The notes: generated by a model from the letters alone, not told the origin. Shown: positions 1 to 15,600, counted from the stretch's first letter. The stretch is DNA of 64,000 nucleotides from Callipepla californica brunnescens (GCA_023055505.1 JALIRH010000013.1:7750001-7814000); one strand, 5' to 3'. Numbers and translations are program-made.

Positions 1-405
1 CTGAGAATAAATGCACTGCATCTCCTACTCCCATCATGAATACTGCATCAATTCCTGATCTCCGTCTTCATTGGCCATGATGTCTTTTAGCTTAAAATAG
101 CAGTACTGCTAGACAGTTCCAGGCCTTAAAACAAGCATCATACCTCCACTTAAAATAAGGTTTATACTGCAACTCAGGATAGCCTTCTCAGCAGCTCTGT
201 GTGCATCTTCATCATTTTAGCCCCAAAATGATGCAAACCAAACCAAACACGGACTGTGCTCGCTACAGCGAGAGCACAGCTCCCTGCAAACAGACACAGT
301 AACACTTAGCAGGAACTGTGAGGTGGCCTCCACCCGGGCAGGGTCACAGATCCTTTATGCCTCACCACAAGCACCTGCTTCATCGAACGCAATTCTCAAA
401 GCTCG
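1..405 (-). other. MTMR8: MTMR8 3' UTR, partial
   Basis: Sequence downstream of the stop on the minus strand. I see no convincing AATAAA or ATTAAA in minus orientation within these 405 bases, so the cleavage site probably lies beyond the left edge. Nothing else is recognisable here. Confidence 0.6.
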
Positions 406-687
406 TCAATGGTGCTGAGGCTTTCCATCCTTAGCTTCAGAGTTTAAAACATCAGCACTGTCATTAAGACGGAGGTCCCGGTGGTTAGCCAGGTTCTCTT
501 TGTTTCTCTGGTCCACATCTGACGTGACACTTATATCCCCAACCGAGATACCGTTGGTCAGCACTGGAGGTGGCTCTCCTTCATAATCCTGGGGAGTGTT
601 CAGCATTGGTGTTTTTGAAGCAGCACGTTCTACTTTAGATGAGAAGCAAGCTTCACTGGGCAACGGACCATCAAGGAAAGGAAGTTT
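406..687 (-). CDS. MTMR8: MTMR8 terminal coding exon 14
   Basis: Encodes residues 537-629 and the TGA stop at 406-408. The translation starts [15 protein letters not shown] and continues as a polar, low-complexity acidic tail ending in KDGKPQHH. The acceptor is TTGTTGTAG, phase 0, matching the end of exon 13. No folded domain is seen. The tail is poorly conserved in the family, so its assignment rests on phase, splice site and position. Confidence 0.85.
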   Translation of the reverse strand, partial: KLPFLDGPLPSEACFSSKVERAASKTPMLNTPQDYEGEPPPVLTNGISVGDISVTSDVDQRNKENLANHRDLRLNDSADVLNSEAKDGKPQHH

Positions 688-3600
688 CTACAACAATAGA
701 AAGACATTATAAAAGAAATGCCAAGAGGGTTATCTTTATCTTCGTATAAAGACAGATCTCTAGGGAATCTGACCAGAGCTGACCAAGATTCTGTGCAGCA
801 TGATACTGTTTCCTTTGTTACTGTGGTTTAAAGGAGAAAAGTTGGTTACTCTGGACACAATTTGTGTCCTCCAGCAACACCACAGAAGTGGTAAATGCGC
901 AAGCTTCCCCTGCATTAACAGAGCACTTCAGCTCCAAGACAGCTCCAGAAGCATACATGACCCAGTTACATTACAGCCATTACATAAACGCCAAGTTTCA
1001 TTTTAATTCCACTATTTTAGTAACTGGCTGAAATCAGTTTTTTTCAGTGTCTTGTAAACGAGAAGACAAAGGAAAACTGGGATGGCAAGCTGCAAATAAG
1101 TTTGTATTTTCAGGGGTGGTGGTGGGGAAATAAAAAACACTCTTTTTCTCCCTAGCAACTCCCTGAAGGAGCAAATCAAGTCAAAACCCAGATTTATTGT
1201 TAATACCTGTTTTGTTTAGAGAATTTAATTAGAGAATTAAAGAACTCCTTGAGAGAAGCCCTGCTGAGAAGGACTTAAGTTTCTCATCAGCCAGGACCCC
1301 TAACGGGAGCCAGCAGTGTGCGCTCATAGCCCAGAAGGCCAATGGTATCCTGGGCTCCATCAGAGGAGGGGTGGCAGTAGGGTGAGGGAGGTGACTGTTC
1401 CCCTCTCCTCTGCCTTTGTGAACCCCAGCTGGAGTACTGCAGCCTGGTCTGGGGCCCTCAACACAGGAAAGTTGTGGAGCTTCTGGAGAGGGTCCAGAGA
1501 GCCACAAAGATGATCCTAGGGCTGGAGCACTTCTATGAAGACAGGCTGAAGGAACTGGGCTTGTTTGGCTTGGAAAAGAAAAGGCTGAGGGGAGACCTCA
1601 TAGAGGCCTTCCAATATTTATAAAGGGCATTTACAAACATGAGGGAAATCAACTTCTTAAACGAGTAGGTAACAATAGGACAAAGGGGAAGGTTTTCAAA
1701 CTAAAGGAAGGGAGATTTAGCTTACATATCAGAGTAAGCTTTTTACTGAGAGCAGTGATGTGCTGGAACAGGCTGCCCAGAGACATTGTGGAAGCCCCGT
1801 CCCTGGAGGTACTTAAGGTCAAGTTGGATGGGGCCCTGGGCAGCCAGTGCCTGATCTAGCAGCTGGCAACCCTTCCTGCAGCACTAGGGCTGTAACTTGC
1901 TGATCCTTGAGGTCCTTTCTAACCAGCGTCACTCTATGATTCCATGAAGTAGAACATCATGGAGCCTGCACCATCACTCCACCAAACAACTTCAGTAGAT
2001 GGGAAGGTTCTGGGTCAAAGAAGCTATTTATTACAGTACTGTAATTTAACCTCTCATTTTGTCCTGCTCTGCACAGCACGCTGAAGCAATTTTTTAGTGT
2101 CAATATTTAATCCCAAATTCTATTTGCCAAAACCATCGTATGATGAAGTAATATTGACATTCAGGACTCACGTTTTCCAATTCAGATGCATTGTCCTCTA
2201 GTTTTATCTTCTGGTTCACACAGCTCAGTAGGTGATCCAATACACACTGTTTTGGATGCATTCCTTTGTCAAAGCGATTGTACATCCCACACCAAAACCT
2301 TAAGAACATGGCAAGAAAGGAGAATTAGGCAGCTAATTTTACACTCCTGGTCATAACAACAACAAAAGATTGTGTTTAAGTGTGCCAACAAACAGATCAG
2401 TAATTGAATTTAAACAAAAGCCATAGTATTTGACTCCAATCTTCAACATCAATAGACAAATTTAACAAAGTACAAGAAAAACTTTTGAGGAGTTAAGTAC
2501 TTCTTTGTTATGACACAAAAGAGCTGGTAGTAGGCATTAAAATAAGACAAAAATACACTTCATTCTGCAGCAGACTCACTCAAGGGCTGGGAAGCTCACC
2601 ACAATTCCCTGCTTCAGTGAAAATCCTCTGCCTCTCACATCTGCATCCCTCTCTCAGAAGTCAGCCAGAAACAAAGCAAAACTACCCACTCCATCTGTGA
2701 GACCCAGGGGGGCAAATACACACTGCAACAAGAAATCCCTTCTTCTGAAAGCCATCCTCATTGCATAAGTCTGGGTGTGATGGACTCTAAAATTAATATA
2801 ATATATTAAGGAAGTCTTCTGAATATGATAAAGGAGGAAAGGAGAAACTTTAACAACTGTTTACCCTCTCAAGTAATCTTTTCAGAGCAAGAAGTCAGAA
2901 ATACAAATGGGTATATAGATTAATCTACAGATCTGAAATTCATCTTCTTTCCTTTCCTCACACTCTTCATTAACACCAAAGGAAAAAAAAAATAAATTAC
3001 TGTACCTATATTTAATCAGAAAAATTGCCTATATACTGCAACTCCCATTTTATGGATGAGCAATGGAGTGGAAAGAAGCAAGTCACTAACCACTAAAAAA
3101 AGTGTTTTAGTAAACTTGAACTACCAGTCTATGTTACAGTGAAACAAATGCTCCTGTTCTTCCCTTCTTAAATAAGCAACTTACTGAAAACTAAAAGGTA
3201 GCGTGTTGGGTTGAAGCTCTTTGTAAGCTGTAAATCCTCTGTACAAAGGATTTCTCAATTCCTGCTTCTTCTGTAAGAGGAAAGGCCACAGAGAATGGGT
3301 CTTCTCAAAGATTCTGCCAATTACAAATAAGATATTTTTTTCAGTTATTAGATCAAGTTAAGTAAATTAATAACGTTGACTATTTGAGGAGAATTAGACT
3401 GAGGGATTTAAAAGCTACTTTTACATAGTAACTGATTAATGTCATAAACACAAAATACATCACTGAGGAGCATATAATCATTTAAAATGGGCAATATCCA
3501 GCCCTAAAGCTGCATCTGCAGGTTATGATTGTATTTCGGAATAAAACACCTGACTATGGGAGAGAATTCATCCACAACACTTTTTCACACTGAAGAAGTT

Positions 3601-6600
3601 ATCTGTGGAGACATTACCCTTTACAGATTTACGATTACAGTAAAAACAGGCACACAACCTGCCCTTTCTCTGACATTTGAAGTGACTTTTACACTGCTGG
3701 CTCCAAAAAATGCCAACTCACTTCAGATCTTCACGCTCCTTATGGCAGGTCCCAAGGAAGTTTCCAAACTGGCAGGAATAGACATGATCATGGATTTCCA
3801 GAAGGAAATGTTCATTAAACTCAAATGCACAAGGGAACTGCTGCATGAGCTGCCAGACACATTCAATGAACTGAGTGAAGACAGGGGATACTTCCTTCGG
3901 GTCACCATCCAGATGGCCACATCTAGACAGATACAAACAATACAGGGTTAAAGCCTGTGTCACCCACAAATAAAATATAACAAAAGGGCCATCTTAGCCA
4001 CTAAACAACTGAGAACTATTCTAGTAGTGAAGAACAAGAAATTGTTATGCTCAGGCAAAAATACCACACTGTTTATCCTACAATCGTCCATTAAGGTGTG
4101 CTCCCTCCCCCCACCACGGGATTAAGCTCTTACAGCTAAGCCTTTGCACACACAAAAGGGTTCTGATCAACAGCAAAATCTCACAGTGCTTTTAAACCTC
4201 ACGTTCTTCATCTAGGGATTAATACAATCCTAGCAGCTCTCTAGCCCTTCCATCAACACAGAATCCAAAGTCTGGAAAGTCCACAGCAGCAGAGGAAAAG
4301 TCTGATATCAAAAGGCATTGTCACTGAGCAGCCTGCTCACCGTGCTTGAGTGCTAACCCATGTACTAACAGGACACCACAGACACACACCCTAGACTGCA
4401 CAGCACCCTCTGGACTACAGAAATACAGGGGCTGGTTGAACCTCAGCTCACCAAGACAATAACTGTACTACAAAACCACTCAACACGGGGCCAGCATTTT
4501 TAAAAACTATTAGAGAAGAAAAATACAACCAGAAAAAAAAAAAATTACAGTGCTTTTGGAAAGTAACCAACCTCCTATTGTACTATATTGACTGGTCTTT
4601 CTTAACAGGAAGATCTTGGGGATATAATCTGGAAACCCAGGGAAACAAACAAGGTCCGGATTGCTGTCTATCTCAAAACCACTTCTCCTGAAGTAGTATT
4701 AAGGGTGCACACATAACTGATTTTTTCCTAATAAGGAAACAGATTTGTTCTACTATTATTAAATGGAGGATTCGGTTTCACCTTGAAAACAAAGTCTCCA
4801 CTCTTAAGCTCGTATCACTGAACAGACCATTCCCAGCATTCATTTGGACCACCTCAATTTCTGGTCTTTATATGGCAAATGGAACAATAAGTACCCCAAG
4901 GCAATATTCCTCCTAGGAGGCTAACAGTTACAGGAATGACAACTCTTAATCTGCCTAGAGAATGCAAGTCACAATTGATTTTAGCACTATAATGGGATGA
5001 AGCTTCTGTTCTAAATATGGGGAATGTCCAAAAAAAACACTAGCTGCAATTTTCTTCCAGAAAACATCTTGCCAGAACATCAGCACTTCCCATAGAAAAT
5101 GGATACTATTTTACCAGTAGGAAAATACTCAAAACTCAAAACAGCTTATTCAAGACTTTCTATTTCAAAGTAATGAAAAAAGACCACTCTCAAACGGGAC
5201 TGGAGAAGTAACCCCAGCAGATCCAGCTGTAGGTCACCAGCTCTAGCAAAATCCAAGTCTTCCCAGTTATATTTTTAGAGCACACAAGCCTGAGAACACT
5301 GATGAAGTTTCACCATCCCACCTTCACCCCAGCCACCACACCTAAGGTAACATGCTCTCACCTGTGTGAAAACTTGTGGCCCATTGCAATCCACTCCTTT
5401 TCTATAAGGATCTTCATTTTCAAGGCAGATGTTGGGGGAAGGGGGAATAATAAAAAGTATTACTTAAAAAATGCAAGACGAGGCCTTTAATGGTAACTTC
5501 ACAAAGCTCAAAACTAATGCTACCTGCTAACAGTTCCACTGTTATCGTATCTGCCCCTTTCAGTTACAGCTCCTGATCCTAATCAAAGTTATGCCCACCA
5601 CACAGGATTGTCTAGAGCACTACTAAAGCCCAAGTATGTCTTGCACTGGTATAATTTTAATTGTTAAAAGGCAGCAGTGTAACCCAGAAGCAAAAAATAA
5701 TAATTAAGAAACAGCACGTATTGAAAAGAGCAGGTCTAGCAGTGCAGCGTAGCAAGGGAGGCAAAATCTGCATTGTTCTGATCTCAGTTTAAAAGGAACT
5801 CTGAGAAAGAACAGCAACTCATCTTCTGGGTAATTAACAAAATGAGATGGCTGGAAAGATCACAGATCTGTCTGTATTTAGACAGTGATGACTTCAAACA
5901 AGGAAAACCTTGCAGTTGAAGGCCAAATTCTTGTGTAATGGCTTTTAAACAGATCTTGAACAATGCACAGACTTCACGTGACATGCAGGTTTCCCTGTGC
6001 ACTTCTCCCAGTTCAAAATCCTAGAAGAGATCCTCACTTAAACGACAAACCCCTTCACCACTTTTTCTGTGGATTGCTGCCAGAGTTGCATCCTTTACTC
6101 ACTCCTATCTTGCTGAAATGTCTCACTAAAGGCTCTCATGGACATCTAAGGAAATAAAGATTTGGGAATTGTAAATCAACTGCCACTGTTCTGTGCCTAT
6201 GGCGTTCAGAGCAATTAAAGCTTGCTGGTAGAATCAAAGCCGTATTTATATAGGTCACCCAATGTTTGTTCCAGGAAGTGTCCTGAAACATTTCATTAGG
6301 CCTTGTTTACATTTCAAATCCAAGGAGTATTCTTTATTTTTGAAATGCCAACATCCGTGCTCTTACCATGAAGCCTTTAAAAGTCCTATAGAACGGATCT
6401 AAGAGGAGGCCAGCCAGGGAGCAGACCTGCGCCGTGCGATCCCACCCGTCAGAGCAGTGGACTAACACGCTGGCCTTTTCATCTTTCACAGCCTGTGAAG
6501 GAGAGCAGACAGAACAGTATAGCAGCTTTCTATTGTGGTTCCTGCAATTAAATGCTATCCCTTCATCTGCATTTACCAGATTGTTGTAAAACCCAAGGGA

Positions 6601-9600
6601 AAAATTTGTCATTTCTAATCTGAACCATAGAAAAACAGCATTTCTGGGCACAAAGCCATCAGCCCCCCTAGAATAAAATGCTGTAGCATGCCTTGTCAGA
6701 AGCAAAGACTGTCAAGAAACAAAGATCCTCTGATCTCAAAACACTTCATCTTCTAAAATGCCATGAATTTTCACTCCTTCCCTCTGAGGGAAAATTTGGT
6801 AGTTGAGTAAAAAATAACTAGAAGCTTCAAGATCACCTTCTTTCCATTTCTGTATTGCTGTCAGAAAAGAAAATAGCTTTTTGCTCACTATACTGAAAAG
6901 TTTTAAGAGAAAAAACAGCATTTACAGAAGTCACTAGTCTTGCCACTTGTTGTCTGTACTCCCTTTACTACTACTGAAGAGCAATGTGCTCTACAGACCT
7001 TTTTCTGCTGCCTGACCTGCAAAGTCACTCTTCAAAAAAATCTGCAGAAATGAGGACTGAATCGAAAAAACACAAATTTGTGATTCCTCCACTTCAGCAG
7101 AAAACAAGATGGTTTACACAACCCCTCATTTAAAGCACACAGACCAACGATTTGTGAACGTGCTGCATTAAGAGCATACAGTTCTAAGTTGCTTGCGCTA
7201 CTAAATGTGCTCAAGGCTACAGAGTCATTTGCAAACATAATTTATCCACATTCTGTGATTCCACTCGTTTCAAGTGAGATGTAGCAAAGTCCAGATAGTA
7301 CCACTGACTGTTATAACAAGTGGTCACACCTCAATCCCAGTGCTGTTTCCTCTAGTCCCATGAGGAATCTAGGAAAGAATGAGCTGGGCAACAGCCTGAC
7401 GTGCTGCAACTGCAGGTTTTTCACCTGAAGCACAGCATGAAGCTTTACCTTGGCAAGAAAGACACTTGCATCCATGACAGCCTTTATGTGCCGTAACCAA
7501 CCCGAGTTCTCCAGCCCAGTAAGGAAATCACTCATTGATGGAGACTTCGTTTCACACACTAAGAAGGCAAACAAAATAATTAGCTGAGACTCTTATTAAC
7601 AACATTCTTTTCTCTCCTCATCACAGCAGAGTTTGATAGATCCTAAGTGCTAATACTTCCAGACTAAGCGTCTGCCCAAAGAATACAGAAACTATTGGTT
7701 GCAAACCTAAACACACAGTCCAGGAGTGCACAGACACCTAACAATCCCTAGCATACTGTCACTATCAAAAGCACAAAGAAAGGAGAGTTCTAACTCATAA
7801 CCTTCAAGGCATCTCAGATTTTACGTGTATGCTGAAAACCAGCACAGAAAATACAGTAATGCAGATCAGCAGTCCCTAAGCATCAGAGAGAGAGGTTTTT
7901 ATCACTGTTAAAGTTTGGTGGCTAGGAACATGAAGGTAACCTCCTCCACCAGCACAGAATAAATCTGCCAGCTATAAGCAATTGAGGACCTACACTTGTG
8001 TTAAGGCCAATCTCATCACTGTGTGAACAGCCTCATATTTCCCTAAGGTCACTACGGATCCTGCACAGCTACTTGGCCGGGCAATTGGCAGCAGCAATTC
8101 TTGAGCTACTTGAGGCAAGATGACCATTATGCTGACAACTAAAACATTCAACTTGTATTTTGAATGACAGCATTCGTATTTTAACTAAAACTAAACACAT
8201 GGACCAAAGAGAATGATTTACAGCACCTATTTTGATGTTTTCCATCTTTGTCAGCACAAGGAAGTTAACAGTGCTGGAAACAAACTAGCAGAGTATGTTT
8301 GATCCAATGTACTCTTATCACCTTCAGTGTAATTCCTCCAGAGTTACACCAATGCAAATACAGTTGCCATTCACTCTCTGCTGCCAATGGTTAGGAAAGT
8401 ACTTAGGGGGAAAATGTGAAGGAGGGTACAAGATCACAATCTCAAGGAGTACCCTCTAACCTGAGCACTGATATAGTAAAATCAAAATGAGTTCAGTAAA
8501 TCAGAAATCAACCTCACAGATAGCTCTTATCTTTAAGTCTTTGGAAAATCATGCAAGAATTTTTATTTTCAATCAGACATATAGTACAAAAATAGCACAA
8601 ACATAAAAGTGTCTCTTCAACAGCCAGTGACAGTTCCATGGTTACATTAAGCTACTGAAATAAAACTATCTGAACAGTACAGGAAATTTTTCTAGTCTTT
8701 CAATTGGGAGCATTTAAGAAATTCACATTTTAACTAGCTGATAAAATTAAGGAACGTTGCTAGCGTTACTCCTATGTTTGATTCCCTATAAAACTAAGCG
8801 CAGCAGTGAATGAAACGGCAAGCAGGAATACATTTTAACACTGGTTATCCTCAGCCACATCAATAAAGCAGACAAAGCAATGTACTGACTGCTGATTTAC
8901 TTCCACCACAACTCCCAGGTCCACACCTACCTGCAGACACACAACATATAAATTGGGTAGAGGCAATAGGGTGGCCACCTGCGTGCACAATGCTTACCTT
9001 CCAGGAGCTTCTGCAAGCTGTTCCGCATCACATGGATGTTCTCAATGCCAATAAATTTAAAACAAATGTTATCATAATTATCTTCATTCTCATAGCCCTT
9101 CCCTGCAGCTCGGTTGGCCATGGCATTCAACTGTCAAATTCAAAGGAAGAAGATGGAAGGGAGAGAAAACAATAACAATACACAAAGTAAGTGAGTCTGC
9201 ATCCCAAGACTTTTTGTTCATTTTTAATTTCCCAGAATACATACTCAACAAAAGTTGCTACTCAGGTGTCCTTCCCCACTTCCCCATACATTACTTTCAG
9301 ACATTTTACTAAATGTATGTCAGCACCTCCAATCCATTAATCATATGCAGAGATTCAGTAAGACCTTGGCTAGCACTTCTTAGGCCAGGCAGAATCAAAG
9401 CCTGACCCAGTAGCACGAGACTGCTGTCACCAAGGAAGGTAAAGAGACAGTCTGTCTTTACTGTGAAGCTACATAAAGATTCAGACAGGAGTAAACCAAG
9501 GAAAAGTAGGAATGCCACTTTATGAGTAACATACATACATGGTATTACAGAAATAGTTAGAGAATTCCAAAGCTTTTCACAGACATACATGCACAGATGA

Positions 9601-12600
9601 AATAAAGCCACCTGAGGGAAACACAGAAACATCAAAATTGAGCAGAAAGAATACAGAAATTGACTGGAACCACCGAAAAGAAGTTGAAAAGCTGCCAGTT
9701 GCTTTAATAATCACCCCAAATGGTCCAAGAACTACCCTAACAGACTTCAGTGGTGACCAGAAAAAGCGGTGACCTCATCCTCCCACATAATGATTTGCTA
9801 ACACAGAAAGGAGAGAAGGAGAAAACAGACACAGTGCTATCTGAACATCATTAAAGTAACTGACTAATTCTGCTGCTTCAGTTCTATCTACCCAGGGCAT
9901 GACACATTGCTTCAGAAGTCAGGCTAATCACAAATGTTCCTTTTCACCAAATATATCAGAACTACCATCAGGGATAGGTGTCTGTGGAACCAGATACCAG
10001 AAGCAGTGCATACCAAAAATAGATGCACTGTTTGCTACAGACAGATTGCTCTGTAATTAAATGGAGATCTCTAATAGAACATCATACTATAAAAAGACAG
10101 AATTCATCTTGAAACAACAGGTGAAGCATTCCCTGCTTTCTCAAAAGGGCTTTTATATTTAAATTATCACATGCTATGCAAATCCTTATGTCCAAATTTG
10201 CTCATACAGACATTTCTGATCAGTATGATTACAATGTGATAATTTGATGTAGTTTCTAAATTTGTTTCTTCAAGAGCAGGATCGTTACAGATAGTATTTT
10301 GTTGATGTTTCTTCAAGAAGCTCTTACACAAAAACAACATCAAAGTTCCAGCACCAGAGAGTGGCTACCAACCAAACAGCAGGTTGTATTAAATTCTAAG
10401 CTGCAGAAAGATCATTAGTGTTAGGGCTTTTTCCACAAAGGCAAAAGTACTCTTAACTGTTATCAGATTCCATGCAGACACACTTCTGCCCAAGCAGGCA
10501 GACAAAAGCACTTCAGTCTTGTGCAAGTGATTCTGAAAGCTTCTCTCCAACCCCACATACTTAAGGGCACAGCTTGAGAAGGGCTGGCTGCCTCAGCCAG
10601 CTTCGAGACTGCTGGTCACTTCAGGTCACCCCTCACACAAGGGCTCTCAACACCACTTAATATTTCAGTTTTGTTATTCACAAGCATTCACCGCATTGAG
10701 AGACAGAATTAGGATCCTGATTCTGAACTCAGCACTCCAGACTGACATAATTTAACTTAATGCTACATGAGAAAGCACTAGCAGAGTTACGAAAACTAAT
10801 AGGAAACAGCCTTGCTAGCAGAGATGCAAGTTTCAGAAGTAACCACAAACCACATGAAGATACCTTTGGCCTTGTGTCTACAACATACATGAAGGGACTC
10901 CCAGGGTTGGCTTCTCTGATTGCCTGCAACATCTGTTCATCCTCCAGACAGCGAGCACTGAACCCAGAGAGGGGCTGGCTACAACGACATATGGCAGCCT
11001 GCAATACACAACAGCTCACACTTTAGGGCAATGCAGCAGAAACAATCTGAAAGCAGGAAAGAATATCATATTGTTGGTTTATATCTCCTGTATTTGGTTT
11101 CTCTGAAAAACAGCTTCTTAGGTGGACACACAGAAGAGCCACTGGAATATTTCACAAAACTATAATTCTGAGAATCTTAAGAAACAGACCAAGGAGCCCA
11201 TTACTGCTATGCTCTCAAATCCACCACGCTCTGATTAATATGCATTATCCCAAATATCAGCAGCTTTCAGTTTTCAGCAGTTGTTACCATTCTATACAGA
11301 ACTGTGCTGGGTACACTGTAGGAACAGTTCAGCTGTTGCCAGCACAACTCAAGAGGCACCCAGGTCAAGGCATGCTTCCTCAGGAAAACAACAACTTGAC
11401 CATGACAGCACTTTCCTAACATCTGCATCTATAACACTGCTGAAACAGCAAAGTTAAAAATTTACATTGTGGTCTTCAGTGAAGGAAAAGAAAACCAAAA
11501 CAACACAACAGAGCTGAAACCTTCACTTATTCTGAGCTAACAGGAGTTATTTCAGGGCAGCTCTTCCTCTTCCTGAGTAAGAAAAATTAGCTGAGTTAAC
11601 ACGCATCTTGTTAAACATGCATCTTGTTAAACATGATTCAATATAGCTACACAGTACATTAAATAACCACACACCAAAGAATTAAAAAATAAATAAAAAA
11701 GCACAAAAGACATTCCTGAAAGCTGATAAGAAATCTCCAGACAGGAAGCTTGAAGAGCTTGTGCTTTTTACACAGCACTGGATGTTTCTTTGGTATCCAG
11801 CTTATTCTGTGACTCAAACCAAATCTAGAGCTCTTAAGAGCAGTTAAACAAGAAGTTAAAGCACTTGAATAAGTACCTCATCCTTTCCTTTCCCTGGAAG
11901 GGGACTGGTACAAGCAGGCAGACCCTTGCTCTCCACCCCCACCCCACCCAAGACAGCAGACAATTGAGCTACTAACGTTGTTTTCTTTATATAAGTAAGA
12001 AAGCACTGGAATCCTCCCTCTGCTCCTGAACCTTGAGCTTCCAATCACTGTTGCTTTATTAGCAGCTCTAGGCACCACGATTTCCGGAGGGTACGTGTTG
12101 CAAATCTGAAGTGAGAAGAAAGAAGAAATTTAGATATTACTGATTATCAATTCAAGATACGGCACAAATTTGTTTTTAGTACATAAGCTCACATTTATAA
12201 GCAATGCAAAGCATGGTTCACCACAGCATATCAAAGCAAACCATATCTGAAGCATCGAGTCATTAAATTGCATTCAGGAAGAAACAACACACAGGAATGG
12301 GTAAAAATAACAGAAAGGGAAATTGTACAAAGCTGGAGTTTGAGGAAGCTTGTCCAATAATGTTTCCTTTTAATGTTGTTTAGGCCTAACCTGAACTTAA
12401 AGAGAGGGAAAGAGAGAAATAGCAGAACCTAGTTAGAACCGAAATGACTAAGCCTGTCCTGAGCATGAGATCTAAACAAGCAAGAAAGCATTTTCAGTTA
12501 CTGTTTTTTCCTTCCTTACTCTACTCCCTTTTCACTCTGCTTTGCTGCTCAAGCCACACTGCTCCCAAATATTTCTCCTCTAAACATATCTCACTACATT

Positions 12601-15600
12601 GGAAGAGCAGAGATTAGAAATACCTAAAGAACTCAAAGGCACTTCAAGTTTTTGTAGTAGATGGTTTGACATTTCTCTAGAAAAATAAGTCACTGGTATT
12701 TTGCCAGAGGAATCAAAGCAAACCAAGGTGACTCTGCAGCTCTGTTCCTTCTTAGCATCATTATCCACAACTCACATTAAGAAGCCACTGCTTCGATTAA
12801 AACCAACTGAGCTCATTTTTCCCCAGAGGCAACACTTATGCAGCAGTAGGATTGCTGAATGTCATTAACACAGACAAAGAGATATTACACCAACTGGCTA
12901 CTGTGGACAAGAATTACCTCATAGTCTTTATTAAGGTCTGTTATTTCCCAATAGTCATTTGGGATTCCCATACGCTGGTAATCTACTTTCAAATCAACCA
13001 GTTTCCATCCAATCTCACGGTTATCTTTAGACATTTTAGGATTGTAAGAGAAAGCATAAAGTTCTTCAGGTTTCACTGGGAAGAAGAAGAAAAAAAGATG
13101 ATCAGTTGTAATATACTTATAATACAGAAAGGTCAAGACTTCTTCCTGAGTCTTCTGTTTTGGATAAGTCAGTGGCTTGCACAGTGTTCCAGGTGTACAA
13201 CAACTGATACAAGGATTAAAAAGTTATTCAGCCAACAGCAACCAGAAAAACTCAAATGGTTTTTTCCACAAATCCAAAGGCTGTGCAACTTCTGTTATTT
13301 CATAGTTCACTATATTTCAGTGACAGCTGTTTTACTCATGCTCCTGCAGCAAAGATCACTTTGTACACTTGGAAAAAGAGGGTACCATAAGAGAACAGTG
13401 TGGATATTTGGAATTTCTCAACAGTTAATCAAAAACTTTCCTAACTTTACCAAGCCTAAAAGGACTTGCAGATGAAAGAAAAACAAGAAGCATGCCTGTT
13501 TCAGCCATAATGCAGCATTCCTCACATTTACAAGGTTTCCCTCTGGGTTACATTGTGCCAACAATTCATATTCAGATCCGCAGGATTTTAGAATTAAAAC
13601 AACAAAGCTTTCTGAAAAAACAAAAAACTTACTCAATTCTCCACAATACACACGCTCTCAGAGACTGCTATTATAAGAATTAGTGCAGAAATATTAACAT
13701 TCATTTAGAAACCTTTCCTGTGAAGGGTTCATAAAAAAGCTCATGCACACCTTCATTGTTCAACAGTGAATTCCGAGCTGCATGGAAAGCACGACAGATA
13801 TACTGAGCATTACTGGCGGCCCAACAAAAGCTCCAGGCTGTACCTGACAAATGGTAATTTCTTCCTCTCTCCATCTCTACCTTTCCAATTTCCTTTACTC
13901 TCCTCAGGAAATGCAAACCCAACCAATAACTCACTCAGTTGACTCCCAAGGCAGCAAGCTCTCCAGAGAGTGCACCTGTCAGCGTGTGATAATGCAGCCA
14001 GGCTACCAGACAGGTAACCCTTAACTGTCAGCCATACGTGTGCAGATCATAAATAATTTGATGCTCTGACAAATAATATGAAGAAAAAACACACAGAGAA
14101 CAAAAATCCAAAAACAGAACAGAAGAAAGAGGTACAAAACGTTACACCAAAGAACACAAAAACTGACTGATGTGATCTCCTGCAGCGACAACTCCCACGC
14201 TTCAAGATGCTACAGAAGTGTCTCATTTTCAAAACTGAAACAACAGTGACACCTTTTAAACACAGCAGCAGAATTCTGCCAGAAATAGCACTAAAATTAG
14301 AGCTTCATAGCTAAGACAACGCTACAGCTCAAGACACAAGGAAAATTATGGGATCTGACAATAAGCCCTAACTTCAGTAGGCAGCTCACAGCCAAACTCA
14401 GCAAAACATTTCTGCTACAGTACTTCTAATTAAGTCCTATATGATCACCAGCACGAAGCAGACTGGTGCTATCAACTCCCTTCATTTAAACTGGTGCTCA
14501 GATTACAGAAATGCAGTACCAAGCAGCATCTTTATAATAATGCAAGGCTCCAAACGTTGGTTAACTAAAGGAAACATAAGCTGCTGAAGATGGAAGCCAG
14601 GTAGGAAACCACATGGAATGCTGTCCTGCAAGGAGAACAAAGAGCCTGAAGATTCATCCTTAAACTGAACAGCTGAGGCCTGAAGTAACCACAGGCTTCT
14701 GAGGGATGTTGTGCTGACTGACTCCAAAACAAGGCACCAGGGTGAAGCACAGGGTTTCACATCTGAAGTCACCTAAATGTGTGATTGGGAAACAATAGCA
14801 CATACAGCTTTGTGGGATCTGGAATTCTATGGACATCTGACTCAACTGGCAAGGGTAGAGCTGTGCACAGCCATGAGCTAAATCACAGCAACGACCAGCA
14901 ACAAAGCGTGCTCACTTCAGAAGCAAATGGCTTGCTGCACAGAGCAGCAATCTACTGCACCAACCCACACAGATTGCCTCTGACAGTACGAGCACATTCT
15001 GATTTCACATCCTCCTCTCCTGCACTGATACAATAAAACCAGTAGTGTGACAGGCAAAGTTTTTGCTAGTGCTCAGATGAACCTTTGAGCTTAATGCATT
15101 TCAGCAGTTTGAGAAACAGACTGCCCCAGTACCTGGTTGTGAAAGTTTAAGCAAGGAGGTATACACTTCGTGACAGTCACGTTCCTGCCCAAAAACAAAG
15201 TGAGCCACGTGGAAGTTCTTGCAGTGAATAAGGAGAGGGCATCCAGCTGTGGTCAGAGGCAGTTTTTCTACAGTTGCAATGTGGTGATGCAGAATCTAAA
15301 AAACAGGAGATAATCAAAATCTTTCAGATACCACTAACAAGCCCACAAGCTGCACAAGCAGACTGAAAACTTTTATACGGTGTCAGTGGAAAATGAGTTG
15401 ACTTATGATATTTATCAAGCAAACATAAGAAGCACCCAGGCTGCATACCCAAAGGCTGTATCACAATGAGCCAGACTGAAAGAATACAGACACATAACAA
15501 AGTATTTTTAGAAACTGATACATAATTGGGTTTACCTGGTTCTACAAGGAGCAAGATTACCTTCCTCTCGCTTCTTTTCCACCCACAAATGCAGCACATT

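Noticed and set aside
3529..3951. 140-codon plus-strand open frame
   Set aside because: Antisense shadow of MTMR8 exon 11; the lack of stops follows from the coding composition of the other strand.
12852..13475. 207-codon plus-strand open frame, the longest in the window
   Set aside because: It runs antisense over MTMR8 exon 4 and its pyrimidine tract. The translation has no family resemblance, and the minus strand carries the conserved phosphatase block.
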